From Firmicutes bacterium UBA3920 (lineage in GTDB: Bacteria > Bacillota > Clostridia > Caldicoprobacterales > Xylanivirgaceae): 50,313 nucleotides of DNA. A program made the position numbers and the translations under genes. Location: positions 1 through 50,313 of the forward strand of contig DGES01000118.1 of assembly GCA_002386065.1 (NCBI GenBank). The letters are read 5' to 3'. Positions 25,582 through 35,360 of this stretch are shown here, one piece after another. Below the pieces are notes generated by a model, which was not told the DNA's origin, ran no database searches, and worked only from the letters and a program-made list of their open reading frames with translations. Position 1 is the first letter of the stretch, and each line of letters begins with the position of its first letter.

Positions 25582-26304
25582 ATTTATTATCTAAATAATT
25601 TTTATAAGTACTATAAGAGGTTTTAAAGCCTTTTATGGTGCTAACTTTTTACGTTGATAGAAATATAACAAAATATGGAGTTAGTATTTATTTTATAGAA
25701 GCAAGGTATTTTAATTGCACTATATAAACTTATAAAAAATAAGCAGTCATTTACCAACATTTTTACTCCAGATTTTTTTGATGATTTTTATTATAATTTC
25801 TTGTATAATAGAAAGTATAAACATAATCTTTATTCCAATGATAATATAAAAACATTAGGCTATGTAGATGTGGAGGAAATTTTAAATCGATTTAAAATCT
25901 CAAGTGTTGGTAATTTTGTAATTTAGATAATTAATGAAAAAGAATAGCTAGAAAACTAATCTTATCTTTTATAGATAAAGAGCTTATGCATTGTGTAGAA
26001 CTAGGACATAGTGCTTTAATATAACAAAATAGCAGGAATATAACCGATATTGTAATCATTCTCAATATATCCAGTGATAGGTAAAATGAATACGATAATA
26101 TATCTATTATAGAAAAAATATATTAATATAACTAAGCTAAAAGAATTAAAACAATGCAAGGATAATGACCATGTTAAAATTTTATTCAATACCGAAAACC
26201 AGAAACTAAAAAACTTAATAAAGGTTTATTTTACTGTTATTATGGTAATTGGCTATCGGATATGAATATAAAAAATAATTCTCATTATACAAGGAGGAAT
26301 AGTG
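25582..26304 (+). pseudogene. Decayed, gene-less stretch between secDF and apt
   Basis: No intact gene is visible in 720 bases. Protein-like fragments lie in the + direction, broken by stops and frame changes: an open frame without ATG at 25699-25926 (75 codons, including DFFDDFYYNFLY and YVDVEEILNRFK), then a piece around 25945-26020 (FIDKELMHCVELGHSALI), and another before 26260 (HVKILFNTENQKLKNLIK). This looks like the remains of one gene of at least 200 codons, but such fragments can also arise in AT-rich DNA. I do not recognise the family. In Bacillus subtilis and many relatives recJ lies at this place; these fragments do not resemble RecJ motifs. Confidence 0.4.
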
Positions 26305-26817
26305 ATGGATTTAAAAAAGGCTATAAGGGTGATTCCTGATTTCCCCAAGAAAGGTGTTAGTTTTAAAGATATTACTACTCTATTAAAGGATAAACAGGCC
26401 TATAATTATGCAATAGATACCCTTGTTGATCATTGTAAAGAAAAAAATGTGGACTTAATAGTAGGGCCAGAAGCGAGGGGATTTGTCATAGGGGCACCTT
26501 TAGCCTATGGACTAAAAGTAGGATTTGTACCGGTAAGGAAGCCAGGGAAATTGTCAGGAGATACTGTTACATATGAATATGAATTGGAATATGGTAAGGA
26601 TGCATTAGAAATCCATAAAGATGCAATAGAAGCAGGGCAGAGGATTGTAATAGCAGATGATCTTTTGGCTACTGGCGGAACAGCTTTGGCTACGGCAAAG
26701 TTGGTAGAAAAACTTGGAGGTAATATTGTAGGTTTTGTATTCATAATAGAGCTAGGCTATCTTAAAGGACGAGAAACATTGTCAGATTATGAGGTCTTTG
26801 CACCTGTAATATATTGA
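26305..26817 (+). CDS. apt: Adenine phosphoribosyltransferase
   Basis: A 170-residue purine-salvage enzyme making AMP from adenine and PRPP. It contains IRVIPDFPKKGVSFKDITTLL at the N-terminus, GPEARGFVIGAPLAY (around 52-66) and the PRPP-binding loop IVIADDLLATGGTALAT (around 116-132). ATG 26305 is seven bases after AGGAGG; the GTG at 26302 is too close. Followed by a hairpin and then relA, an old Firmicute linkage joining purine salvage with (p)ppGpp metabolism. Confidence 0.97.
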   Translation: MDLKKAIRVIPDFPKKGVSFKDITTLLKDKQAYNYAIDTLVDHCKEKNVDLIVGPEARGFVIGAPLAYGLKVGFVPVRKPGKLSGDTVTYEYELEYGKDALEIHKDAIEAGQRIVIADDLLATGGTALATAKLVEKLGGNIVGFVFIIELGYLKGRETLSDYEVFAPVIY

Positions 26818-26820
26818 ATG

Positions 26821-26852
26821 TTAAATGGTTGGTATGCATACCAACCATTTAA
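26821..26852 (+). terminator. 32-bp perfect palindrome after apt
   Basis: TTAAATGGTTGGTATG and its complement join without a gap in a 32-base palindrome, three bases after the apt stop, followed by TTTAATC. It may terminate or attenuate transcription before relA, which has no other evident promoter in the 40 bases left. Confidence 0.55.
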
Positions 26853-26893
26853 TTTAATCACACTCAAAAATATAAAGAGAAAGGATGTGAGCC

Positions 26894-29050
26894 ATGTTAG
26901 AAAAATTAATAGAGCGAGCAAAGCAAATATATAGTGAAGAAAGTATAGACAAAATTGTAAAGGCTTATTATCTTGCAGAAAAGGCCCATAGAAAGCAGAA
27001 GAGATCATCTGGTGAACCTTTTATTATTCATCCTGTTCAGGTGGCTCATATTCTTATGGATCTTGGACTTGATGCAGATACAGTTGCTGCAGGATTACTA
27101 CATGATGTAATTGAGGACACTGAAGTAGAATTAGATCACATAAGAGAAGAGTTTGGCGATGAGATCGCCATGCTAGTAGATGGTGTAACTAAATTAGGTA
27201 GAATAGAATATAAAACAAAAGAAGAAAGGCAAGCAGAGAGTTTACGTAAGATGTTTCTTGCAATGGCCAAAGATATTAGAGTTATTATAATAAAACTAGC
27301 AGACAGGCTCCATAATTTAAGAACTCTCGAATATGTAGATGAGGTTAAACAACGAGAGAAGGCATATGAGACATTGGAAATCTATGCTCCTTTAGCGCAT
27401 AGATTAGGTATATATAGAATAAAGTGGGAATTAGAGGATACCTCTCTTAGATATATTGATCCAAAAGGTTATTATGATTTAGTAGAAAAGGTCTCTGTTA
27501 AGAGACAAGAGCGAGAGGCATATATTGAACAGGTTATAGATATTTTAAGCAAAAAATTGCAAGATATGGGCATAGAAGCAGATATTGAAGGTAGACCGAA
27601 ACATTTTTATAGTATATATAAAAAAATGTATATGCAACATAAGGATTTTGATCAAATATATGATCTTTTAGCTATAAGGGTAATAGTAAATACTGTAAGG
27701 GATTGTTATGCTGTTTTAGGTATTGTTCATACTTTATGGAAACCTATTCCTGGAAGATTTAAGGACTATATTGCTATGCCAAAGCCTAATATGTATCAAT
27801 CTCTTCATACGACAGTAATAGGATTAGAGGGAGAGATATTTGAAATACAGATAAGAACTTGGGATATGCACAGAACTGCTGAATATGGAATCGCAGCTCA
27901 TTGGAAATATAAAGAAGGAAAAAAAGTTGATACGGAATTGGATAATAAACTAGCTTGGTTGAGGGAAATACTAGAATGGCAGAGCGATTTAAAAGATGCC
28001 TCTGAATTTATGGAAACTTTAAAGATAGATCTTTTTACCGATGAGGTCTTTGTATTTACGCCTAAAGGAGATGTAGTAGATTTACCCAAAGGAGCAGTAC
28101 CTTTAGATTTTGCATATACAATACACAGTGATATAGGTAATAAATGTATTGGTGCAAAAGTCAACGGTAGACTCACTCCTTTAGATTATCAATTACAGAC
28201 AGGTGATATAGTAGAGATAATAACTTCACCTAATAGTCATGGACCCAGTAGAGATTGGTTAAAACTTGTCAAAACAAATCAAGCGAAAAATAAGATAAAG
28301 CAATGGTTCAAAAAAGAGGGGCGCGAAGAAAATATAGTAAAAGGCAAAGAGATGCTAGAAAAAGAGGCAAAAAGGCAAGGATATGTATTCTCGAATTTAG
28401 CTCGAAATGAATGGATGGAACCTATAGTTAAAAAGTATGGATATCATAGTATAGAAGATGTGTATGCAGCAGTTGGTTATGGTGGTATGACAACGAATCA
28501 AGTGCTTACAAGACTTATAGAAGAATATAAAAAAACCATAAAAATATCAAGCCCTGAAACAGTTGTAAAAGACGTAAAACGAGCAAAACATCAAAAGACC
28601 CAGGAGACAGGGGTTATTGTAAAAGGTGTAGATAATATAAAAGTACGATTTGCAAGATGTTGCAATCCTGTTCCTGGTGATAAGATAATAGGTTATATAA
28701 CTAGGGGACGTGGTGTATCTGTGCACAGGGCGGATTGTGCCAATGTAACAGATTCTTCAATAGAAGAGTATAGACTCATAGAAGTTGAATGGGTTGAAGC
28801 TGATAAGGCTTCATATTTTGCCGAAATACAAATAATTGCAGATGACAGACATTCGCTACTTGCGGATATTTCAGTTGCTATTGCAGAAATGGATTTAAAT
28901 GTTACGGCTATAAATGCTCGTACTACAAAGAATAAACAAGTAGTGATAAACTTGGTGTTGGAGATAGGGAATAGAAAGCAATTAGATAGAGTTATGAAAC
29001 AATTTAAAAAAATAGATGGAATTATTGATATATATAGAGTAAATGCATGA
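26894..29050 (+). CDS. relA: Bifunctional (p)ppGpp synthetase/hydrolase RelA/SpoT family
   Basis: A 718-residue Rel enzyme of the stringent response that both makes and degrades (p)ppGpp. The N-terminal hydrolase domain has an intact HD motif (LLHDVIEDT, His70-Asp71), so hydrolysis should be active. The synthetase domain carries KRLKDY-type GRFKDYIAMPKPNMYQSLHTTV (around 290-310). The TGS domain (DEVFVFTPKGDVVDLPKGA, from about 380), the conserved Cys-rich region RCCNPVPGDKIIGYITRGRG and a C-terminal ACT domain (around 645-715) sense the ribosome. Full length. ATG 26894 after AAAGGATGTGAG. Followed by dtd at 15 bases. Confidence 0.97.
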   Translation: MLEKLIERAKQIYSEESIDKIVKAYYLAEKAHRKQKRSSGEPFIIHPVQVAHILMDLGLDADTVAAGLLHDVIEDTEVELDHIREEFGDEIAMLVDGVTKLGRIEYKTKEERQAESLRKMFLAMAKDIRVIIIKLADRLHNLRTLEYVDEVKQREKAYETLEIYAPLAHRLGIYRIKWELEDTSLRYIDPKGYYDLVEKVSVKRQEREAYIEQVIDILSKKLQDMGIEADIEGRPKHFYSIYKKMYMQHKDFDQIYDLLAIRVIVNTVRDCYAVLGIVHTLWKPIPGRFKDYIAMPKPNMYQSLHTTVIGLEGEIFEIQIRTWDMHRTAEYGIAAHWKYKEGKKVDTELDNKLAWLREILEWQSDLKDASEFMETLKIDLFTDEVFVFTPKGDVVDLPKGAVPLDFAYTIHSDIGNKCIGAKVNGRLTPLDYQLQTGDIVEIITSPNSHGPSRDWLKLVKTNQAKNKIKQWFKKEGREENIVKGKEMLEKEAKRQGYVFSNLARNEWMEPIVKKYGYHSIEDVYAAVGYGGMTTNQVLTRLIEEYKKTIKISSPETVVKDVKRAKHQKTQETGVIVKGVDNIKVRFARCCNPVPGDKIIGYITRGRGVSVHRADCANVTDSSIEEYRLIEVEWVEADKASYFAEIQIIADDRHSLLADISVAIAEMDLNVTAINARTTKNKQVVINLVLEIGNRKQLDRVMKQFKKIDGIIDIYRVNA

Positions 29051-29065
29051 AAGGGTTGGTGTTGT

Positions 29066-29515
29066 GTGAGAGCTGTTGTACAAAGAGTAGAGGAGGCAAA
29101 GGTTCTTGTAGAAGATAAAGTTATAAATGAAATAGGTGAAGGGCTTTTAATATTGCTAGGCGTGGGTCATGATGATACAGATGAAGATCTAAATTATCTC
29201 ATAGATAAAACTGTAAATCTACGTATATTTGGAGACAATGAAGGTAAGATGAATTTATCGTTAAAAGATATAAAAGGAGATATGTTGGTAGTATCTCAAT
29301 TTACTTTGTATGGTGACTGTAGAAGGGGCAGAAGGCCAAGTTTTATAGCAGCTGCACCTCCTAATATAGCAAATAAGTACTATAAAAACTTTATAAAAGG
29401 AGTTAATGCAAAGGGTATAAATGCCAAGGGTGGTATTTTTCAAGCACATATGAAAGTTGAACTTATAAACGATGGTCCAGTGACTATCCTTTTAGATAGC
29501 AAAAAGGAGTTTTAA
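29066..29515 (+). CDS. dtd: D-aminoacyl-tRNA deacylase
   Basis: A 149-residue dimeric enzyme that removes D-amino acids (and glycine mischarged on tRNA-Ala) from tRNA. The start MRAVVQRVEEAKV, the active-site motif SQFTLYGDCRRGRRPSF (around 77-93) and the Gly-cisPro motif NDGPVTILLDS near the end are all intact. It starts at GTG 29066, preceded by AAAGGGTTGGTG. It sits in the relA-dtd-MBL hydrolase-hemZ run. Confidence 0.96.
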   Translation: MRAVVQRVEEAKVLVEDKVINEIGEGLLILLGVGHDDTDEDLNYLIDKTVNLRIFGDNEGKMNLSLKDIKGDMLVVSQFTLYGDCRRGRRPSFIAAAPPNIANKYYKNFIKGVNAKGINAKGGIFQAHMKVELINDGPVTILLDSKKEF

Positions 29516-29534
29516 AATAAAAAGGTGGGATTTT

Positions 29535-30161
29535 ATGAATATTATTCCTATAATCGTGGGAGATTTAGGAACAAATTGTTATGTGCTTTATGACGATAAA
29601 AAAAGGGGTATTATTATTGATCCTGGAGCAAATCCAGAATTAATATTGAATGTAATATATGATAAAGATTTAAAAATAGAAAAGATAATCCTAACACATG
29701 GTCACTTTGATCATATAGGTGCTATAGATTTAATCAAAGAAAAAATAGGGGCAGACATAGCTATACATGAATATGACGAAGAGATGCTTAAAGACAGCAA
29801 TAAAAACTTGTCTCGCATGATGGGTTTTGATTATAGTTTCAAAGAAGGGGCAGATATACTTCTTCAAGAGGGAGATAAAATCCAATTTGGAGATAGTATA
29901 TTATACGTGCTCCATACTCCTGGGCATAGTAAGGGTGGAATATGTTTGTTAGATGAAAATAATGCAATATTTACTGGTGATACTTTGTTTATGAGATCTA
30001 TAGGACGAACTGATTTTTATGGTGGAGATTATAAAACACTAATAAACTCCATAAATAATAAAATAATGTCATTTGAAGATCATTTAATAGTATATCCTGG
30101 ACATGGTCCTATAACCACTATAGGAGATGAACGCCGTATGAATCCCTATGTTGGGAGATAA
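29535..30161 (+). CDS. MBL-fold metallo-hydrolase (glyoxalase II-like)
   Basis: A 208-residue single-domain metallo-beta-lactamase fold protein. The metal site is complete: THGHFDHIG (around 54-62), LHTPGHSKGGICLL with the third His, the bridging Asp in FTGDTLF, and a last His in VYPGHGP. It resembles the YqgX/GloB-like group found after dtd in many Clostridia; glyoxalase II activity is possible, but these proteins lack the C-terminal substrate domain of true GloB. ATG 29535 after AAAGGTGGGA. Confidence 0.88.
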   Translation: MNIIPIIVGDLGTNCYVLYDDKKRGIIIDPGANPELILNVIYDKDLKIEKIILTHGHFDHIGAIDLIKEKIGADIAIHEYDEEMLKDSNKNLSRMMGFDYSFKEGADILLQEGDKIQFGDSILYVLHTPGHSKGGICLLDENNAIFTGDTLFMRSIGRTDFYGGDYKTLINSINNKIMSFEDHLIVYPGHGPITTIGDERRMNPYVGR

Positions 30162-30194
30162 ATTAGAATATTTTTATCAGGAAGGATCTGAAAT

Positions 30195-31676
30195 ATGATA
30201 GATCTATATGTAGAAATTACAAGTTTTGCTCACGAATTAGACGAACTTATACGGGCATTTATGCCTGGCAAAAAGGTAAATATATTGAGAAACAGAGAAG
30301 ATACATCAACTGGTAATCTGCGTATAGATGTAGTGTATGAATTTAAAGATAATCTGCTTCATGTATATTCAAATCTCATACAAGACGGAAAAAAGATAGA
30401 TGAAGCAAACGAAACTATGGAAATAGATGATATACAAGGAGATAAATGGATTATTAGAAGGCAAGTTAAAAATGTTTTTAAGAGATGTGTATATAAAATA
30501 GTATCAAGATTTACAGATAAAAATTTGGATTGGGGAATATTGACAGGTATAAGACCTACTAAGATTGTCAATGAGATGTTGGATTGTGATATGGAAAAAA
30601 GGCGGATATTTTCTATTTTAAATAGAGGATATTTTATCTCTCCTTCTAAAGCGCACCTACTTATAGAGACTGTATCTCATCAAAGGGCTATACTATCTAA
30701 AAATCATAATAAAAAGATTTCCCTATATATAAATATACCTTTTTGTACTACAAAATGTCTATATTGTTCTTTTCCTTCTGCTATTATCACAGCGAGTAGG
30801 GGATTTTTAGATTCTTATATAGATGCTCTCATATATGAGATAACGACAGTAATGAGTAGGATTTTAAAACAAGGTTATATAGTTGAAACTATATATATTG
30901 GAGGAGGAACTCCTACAGCATTATCTGCTATTCAATTAGAGCGTGTATTAAAAGCCTTGAGAGCTATTATACCTTCTGAAATAAAAGAGTATACAGTTGA
31001 AGGAGGAAGACCTGATACTCTAGATATAGAAAAACTCTCTATATTAAAAGAATATGGAGTAAATCGGATTAGTATAAACCCTCAAAGCATGAATGAAGAG
31101 ACTTTAATAAAAATAGGTAGAAATCATACACCTTATGAGATTATAGAATGTTTTAATAATGCTCGAACAGCAGGTTTTGATTTTATAAATATGGATGTAA
31201 TAGTAGGCTTACCAGGTGAAAAATTAGGAGATATAGAGAAGACTATGACGGAAATATATAAGTTATCTCCAGAAAATGTAACAATACACACATTAGCTAT
31301 AAAGAGAGGTTCACCTCTTAAAGATAACTTGAGAAGATATGAATTTATAGATGAAAATATGGCAGAAAATATGCTGGATATATGCAAAAGATGGATGTCT
31401 AATATGAATATGTTTCCATATTATTTATATAGACAAAAATATATGTTAGGCAATCTAGAAAATATCGGCTATGCAAAGCCAGGAAAAGAATGTATATATA
31501 ATATACAGATGATGGAAGAAAGGCAAACTGTATGGGCTTTTGGAGCTGGAGGAATAAGTAAAATATTTTACAAAGATAAAAACAAAATAGAACGAGTACC
31601 AAATGTAAAGAATTATATACAATATATAGATCGCATAGATGAGATGATAGCTAGAAAAATACACATAATAGAATAA
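30195..31676 (+). CDS. hemZ: Coproporphyrinogen III dehydrogenase HemZ-like, radical SAM
   Basis: A 493-residue oxygen-independent coproporphyrinogen oxidase family protein. An N-terminal HemZ-specific domain of about 170 residues (with GILTGIRPTKIVNEML) precedes the radical-SAM motif CTTKCLYC at Cys184, Cys188 and Cys191. It continues with YIGGGTPTALS, VEGGRPDTLD and RISINPQSMN. This separates HemZ from HemN and HemW. Radical-SAM relatives include HemW heme chaperones, so the exact activity is not proven by sequence. ATG 30195 after AGGAAGGATCTG. It closes the relA operon; no sharp terminator follows. Confidence 0.9.
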   Translation: MIDLYVEITSFAHELDELIRAFMPGKKVNILRNREDTSTGNLRIDVVYEFKDNLLHVYSNLIQDGKKIDEANETMEIDDIQGDKWIIRRQVKNVFKRCVYKIVSRFTDKNLDWGILTGIRPTKIVNEMLDCDMEKRRIFSILNRGYFISPSKAHLLIETVSHQRAILSKNHNKKISLYINIPFCTTKCLYCSFPSAIITASRGFLDSYIDALIYEITTVMSRILKQGYIVETIYIGGGTPTALSAIQLERVLKALRAIIPSEIKEYTVEGGRPDTLDIEKLSILKEYGVNRISINPQSMNEETLIKIGRNHTPYEIIECFNNARTAGFDFINMDVIVGLPGEKLGDIEKTMTEIYKLSPENVTIHTLAIKRGSPLKDNLRRYEFIDENMAENMLDICKRWMSNMNMFPYYLYRQKYMLGNLENIGYAKPGKECIYNIQMMEERQTVWAFGAGGISKIFYKDKNKIERVPNVKNYIQYIDRIDEMIARKIHIIE

Positions 31677-31939
31677 TAAACAAATTTAAAATAGTAAAAA
31701 TATAAAATGCCATTGAATGGGCCACTATTGTATCAGACAACCAAATATAATTTATTGATAAATACGGTGCTTTATATTTTTTATTAAATAATTTATAAAA
31801 ATTATAATTTTTTGTTCATGATATAGATTTATAATTTTAGAGTTTTTTATTGTTTTTAAGTTCTCTCTAGTATAATTTTTTGTCTGTAAAGTAAAATAAT
31901 ATAAAATTATAGCTTTTGGGAACTTGAGTGATTTTGAGG

Positions 31940-31968
31940 TTGACAATGTTTATAAAAGTTATTATCAT
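31940..31968 (+). promoter_or_regulatory. Sigma-A promoter of the hisS-aspS operon
   Basis: TTGACA (31940-31945), a 17-base spacer and TATCAT (31963-31968), 11 of 12 consensus bases. It would start the transcript near 31975, at the 5' end of the T-box leader. The 260 bases between hemZ and this promoter are very AT-rich and show nothing I can name. Confidence 0.8.
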
Positions 31969-31974
31969 TTAATA

Positions 31975-32217
31975 GGATAATAAAAAACTATGATGAAGAA
32001 AGTATCTAGATGAGGGTACCAGAGAGAGTGCATATTTGCTGTGAATGGACTTTATCCATATTCTAGGGAAAGACACTTCGGAGTTGGTCTATTGAAATTA
32101 GTAGATAGACTCGCCACTTAGCGTTATAAGAAGGAGTAGGGAGATTTAATCTCCAAGAGGGTGGCACCACGAGTAAATAGCTTCTCGTCCCTTGATATTT
32201 GGGATTGGGGAGCTTTT
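31975..32217 (+). ncRNA. T-box leader of hisS-aspS
   Basis: The T-box sequence AGGGTGGCACCACG is at 32158-32171. Upstream lie the stem I elements AGAGAG and the distal loop GCTGTGAA. The intrinsic terminator follows (about 32179-32217, AGCTTCTCGTCCC pairing with GGGATTGGGGAGCT, then TTTTA). Uncharged tRNA pairing with the specifier and the T-box stabilises the antiterminator. The specifier region GGGAAAGACACTTC contains GAC (Asp, 32072-32074) and CAC (His, 32074-32076) overlapping by one base. The operon encodes exactly these two synthetases. Leader boundaries are approximate. Confidence 0.93.
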
Positions 32218-32242
32218 ATATTACAAATAGAGGAGGATATTT

Positions 32243-33505
32243 ATGTTTGTACGAGCACCAAAAGGTACAAAAGATATATTGCCAGATCAATCATATGTGT
32301 GGCAATATATTGAAAATAATATACATGAACTTACAAGACTATATGGATATAAAGAGATAAGGACTCCAATATTTGAACATACTGAGTTATTTGAACGTGG
32401 AGTAGGAGATACTACGGATATAGTACAAAAGGAGATGTATACTTTTTTAGATAAGGGGGGTAGGAGCATTACGTTAAAGCCAGAAGGTACAGCAGGTGTA
32501 GTTAGAGCGTTTATTGAACATAGTCTCTATGCCCAGTCTCAACCTACAAAGTTATATTATTTAACACCCGTATTTCGGTATGAGGCTCCTCAATCTGGCA
32601 GACTTAGACAGCATCATCAATTTGGTGTAGAGGTCTTCGGAGCTAAAAAAGCGTCTATTGATGCTGAAATAATAGGATTGGCAATGGCCCTCTTTGATAG
32701 ACTTGGTATTAATGATTTAGCTATAAATATAAGTAGTATTGGATGTCCCGAATGTCGTCCTGATTATCAAAAAGCACTTAAAAAATACTTAGCTGATAGA
32801 TATAATAAATTGTGCACTACTTGTAAAGAACGATATGAACGAAATCCGCTTAGAATATTAGATTGTAAAGAAGAGTCCTGTCAAAAACTTCTAAAAGGTG
32901 TACCAGTAATATTAGATTATCTATGTGAAGAATGTAATAATCATTTTGAAGTTTTGAGACAGTATTTAGCTATTATGGGTCTCGATTATAAAGTAAATCC
33001 TATGATAGTAAGAGGGTTAGATTATTATACAAAAACAGTATTTGAAATAATTGCAGAAGGCGATAATTTTAAGGGAACTGTGTGTGGTGGAGGAAGATAT
33101 GATGGACTTGTAGAAGAGTGCGGTGGTCCTGCTACTTCAGGTGTTGGCTTTGGTATGGGACTTGACAGATTAATTATGATAATGGAAGAACAAAAAGTGG
33201 ATATACCAGACAATACTAAATTAGATGTCTATTTTGCTACTATAGGCGAGGAAGCCAAATTGAAAGCTATGGAGTTAATTACTCTTCTGCGAAATAACCA
33301 TATAGCTGCAGACATGGATCATGTTGGTAGAAGTTTAAAATCACAATTTAAGTATAGTGACAAATTAGATGTCCCATGGGTCTGTATAATAGGTGATAAC
33401 GAGTTAAAAGAAAATATAGTTAAGTTAAGGGATATGGTAACTGGTGAAGAAATTGACGTATCTTTAGATAATTTAGTAACAGTACTTGCTAAAAAAATAG
33501 ATTAA
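32243..33505 (+). CDS. hisS: Histidyl-tRNA synthetase
   Basis: A 420-residue class II synthetase. Motif 1 is in RTPIFEHTELFERGVG, motif 2 in YYLTPVFRYEAPQSGRLRQHHQFGVE, and motif 3 in SGVGFGMGLDRLIMI. The histidine-specific RGLDYYTKTVFE lies around residue 257. A Cys cluster (CPECRP, CTTC, CEEC) is typical of some Gram-positive HisS. The C-terminal anticodon-binding domain is complete. ATG 32243 after AGAGGAGG. It is controlled by the T-box leader and followed 19 bases later by aspS. Confidence 0.97.
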   Translation: MFVRAPKGTKDILPDQSYVWQYIENNIHELTRLYGYKEIRTPIFEHTELFERGVGDTTDIVQKEMYTFLDKGGRSITLKPEGTAGVVRAFIEHSLYAQSQPTKLYYLTPVFRYEAPQSGRLRQHHQFGVEVFGAKKASIDAEIIGLAMALFDRLGINDLAINISSIGCPECRPDYQKALKKYLADRYNKLCTTCKERYERNPLRILDCKEESCQKLLKGVPVILDYLCEECNNHFEVLRQYLAIMGLDYKVNPMIVRGLDYYTKTVFEIIAEGDNFKGTVCGGGRYDGLVEECGGPATSGVGFGMGLDRLIMIMEEQKVDIPDNTKLDVYFATIGEEAKLKAMELITLLRNNHIAADMDHVGRSLKSQFKYSDKLDVPWVCIIGDNELKENIVKLRDMVTGEEIDVSLDNLVTVLAKKID

Positions 33506-33524
33506 TTTTAAGGAGGTATTAAAA

Positions 33525-35315
33525 ATGGACCAATCAATAAAAAAATTTAAACGGACACATATGTGTGGTCAATTAGACCAAGAGGATATCAATAAAGATG
33601 TTATTGTAATGGGATGGGTACAGCGAAGAAGAGATCTTGGAGGGTTAATATTTATAGATCTCAGAGATAGGGCAGGCATAGTACAAGTTGTATTTGATGC
33701 TAAGAAATGCGAAAAAAATTTTGATGAAGCTGAAAAACTCAGAAATGAATATGTTGTAGCAATTAAGGGTCAAGTAGTAGAAAGAACGCCAGAGACTGTA
33801 AATCCTAAAATACCGACTGGATATATTGAAATAGTGGCACATGAACTTATGATATTGTCAACGTCTAAAACACCACCTTTTATGATTGAAGATGATATTA
33901 AGGTATCGGAAGCTATTCGTTTAAAATATAGATATCTAGATTTGAGAAGACCTAAGATGCAACAAAATCTCATATTGCGTCATAATGTATGTAAATGGAT
34001 AAGGGATTTTCTAAATAACGAAGGTTTTTTAGAGATAGAGACGCCTATGCTTACTAGAAGCACTCCCGAGGGTGCAAGGGATTATTTAGTACCTAGCCGA
34101 GTCCATCCTGGTTCTTTTTATGCATTGCCCCAATCTCCTCAACTATTTAAGCAGCTACTTATGCTTTCTGGTTATGATAAATATTATCAAATTGCTCGCT
34201 GTTTTAGAGATGAGGACTTAAGAGCGGATAGACAGCCTGAGTTTACCCAGGTAGACATCGAGATGTCTTTTGTAGATATAGATGACATTATGGGTGTAAA
34301 TGAAAGAATGATTGCTTATGTGTTCAAAAAAAATCTCAATATGGATATAACGCTTCCTTTGCCACGAATTTCATATAAAGAGGCAATGAGTCGGTATGGT
34401 AGTGATAAGCCTGATACACGCTTTGGATTAGAGCTAAATGATGTAAGTGATATAGTTAAAAATTCTGATTTTAAGGTATTTACAGGTGCCATAGAACGGG
34501 GTGGTAGCGTAAGGGCAATAAATGCAGAAGGTTGTGGAACAAAGTTTTCAAGGCGTGAAATAGATGGATTAGTGGATTATGTTAAAGACTTTGGTGCAAA
34601 AGGATTAGCTTGGATTGTTGTAGAAGACTCAGAACTCAAATCTCCAATTACTAAGTTTTTTAATGATGAACAGTTAAATATGCTTTTAGATAGGTTGGAA
34701 GCAAAATCGGGAGACTTATTACTATTTGTAGCAGATAAAGATGATGTTGTATTTCGTGCATTGGGAGAGTTAAGATTAGAGTTAGGTAGAAGACTCGGGT
34801 TGTTAGATGATTCTAAGTATAATCTTCTATGGGTTACTGAATTTCCTCTTTTTGAATATAGTGAAGAAGAAAAGAGATACGTTGCTAAACATCATCCTTT
34901 TACTGCACCTATGGATGAAGATATTAAGTATCTTGAAAATTCACCAGAAAAGGTACGTTCAAAGGCATATGATATGGTATTGAATGGTGTGGAAATTGGT
35001 GGGGGTAGTATTAGAATACATGATTCTAATCTACAAGAACGAATGCTTAAAGCATTGGGATTTAATAAAGAAGAAGCATGGGATAGATTTGGATTTTTAC
35101 TTCAAGCATTCCAATATGGTGCCCCACCCCATGGTGGAATGGCATATGGCCTAGATCGATTTGTAATGCTCCTTGCTGGTGAAAGTTCCATAAGGGAAGT
35201 TATAGCATTTCCCAAAGTACAGAATGCCTCTGATCTTATGACAGGAGCGCCTTCACCGGTAGATTTAAAACAACTTGAGGAACTTAATATAAAAATAGAT
35301 ATAAATGATGTTTAA
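33525..35315 (+). CDS. aspS: Aspartyl-tRNA synthetase
   Basis: A 596-residue bacterial-type AspRS with an N-terminal OB-fold anticodon domain (VMGWVQRRRDLGGLIFIDLRDR), class II core motif 1 (ETPMLTRSTPEGARDYLVPSR), motif 2 (CFRDEDLRADRQPEFTQVD), the bacterial GAD insertion domain, and motif 3 (GGMAYGLDRFVMLLAG). Full length. ATG 33525 after AAGGAGG. No leader of its own, so it shares the T-box before hisS. The bacterial discriminating or non-discriminating type cannot be told reliably here. Confidence 0.97.
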   Translation: MDQSIKKFKRTHMCGQLDQEDINKDVIVMGWVQRRRDLGGLIFIDLRDRAGIVQVVFDAKKCEKNFDEAEKLRNEYVVAIKGQVVERTPETVNPKIPTGYIEIVAHELMILSTSKTPPFMIEDDIKVSEAIRLKYRYLDLRRPKMQQNLILRHNVCKWIRDFLNNEGFLEIETPMLTRSTPEGARDYLVPSRVHPGSFYALPQSPQLFKQLLMLSGYDKYYQIARCFRDEDLRADRQPEFTQVDIEMSFVDIDDIMGVNERMIAYVFKKNLNMDITLPLPRISYKEAMSRYGSDKPDTRFGLELNDVSDIVKNSDFKVFTGAIERGGSVRAINAEGCGTKFSRREIDGLVDYVKDFGAKGLAWIVVEDSELKSPITKFFNDEQLNMLLDRLEAKSGDLLLFVADKDDVVFRALGELRLELGRRLGLLDDSKYNLLWVTEFPLFEYSEEEKRYVAKHHPFTAPMDEDIKYLENSPEKVRSKAYDMVLNGVEIGGGSIRIHDSNLQERMLKALGFNKEEAWDRFGFLLQAFQYGAPPHGGMAYGLDRFVMLLAGESSIREVIAFPKVQNASDLMTGAPSPVDLKQLEELNIKIDINDV

Positions 35316-35360
35316 GTTAATTATAATTGGTTAAATATAAATATAATAGGTGACTTTCAG

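Noticed and set aside
25699..25926. A complete small gene between secDF and apt
   Set aside because: It has no ATG or GTG start with a ribosome site, only an open stretch between stops; kept as part of a decayed region.
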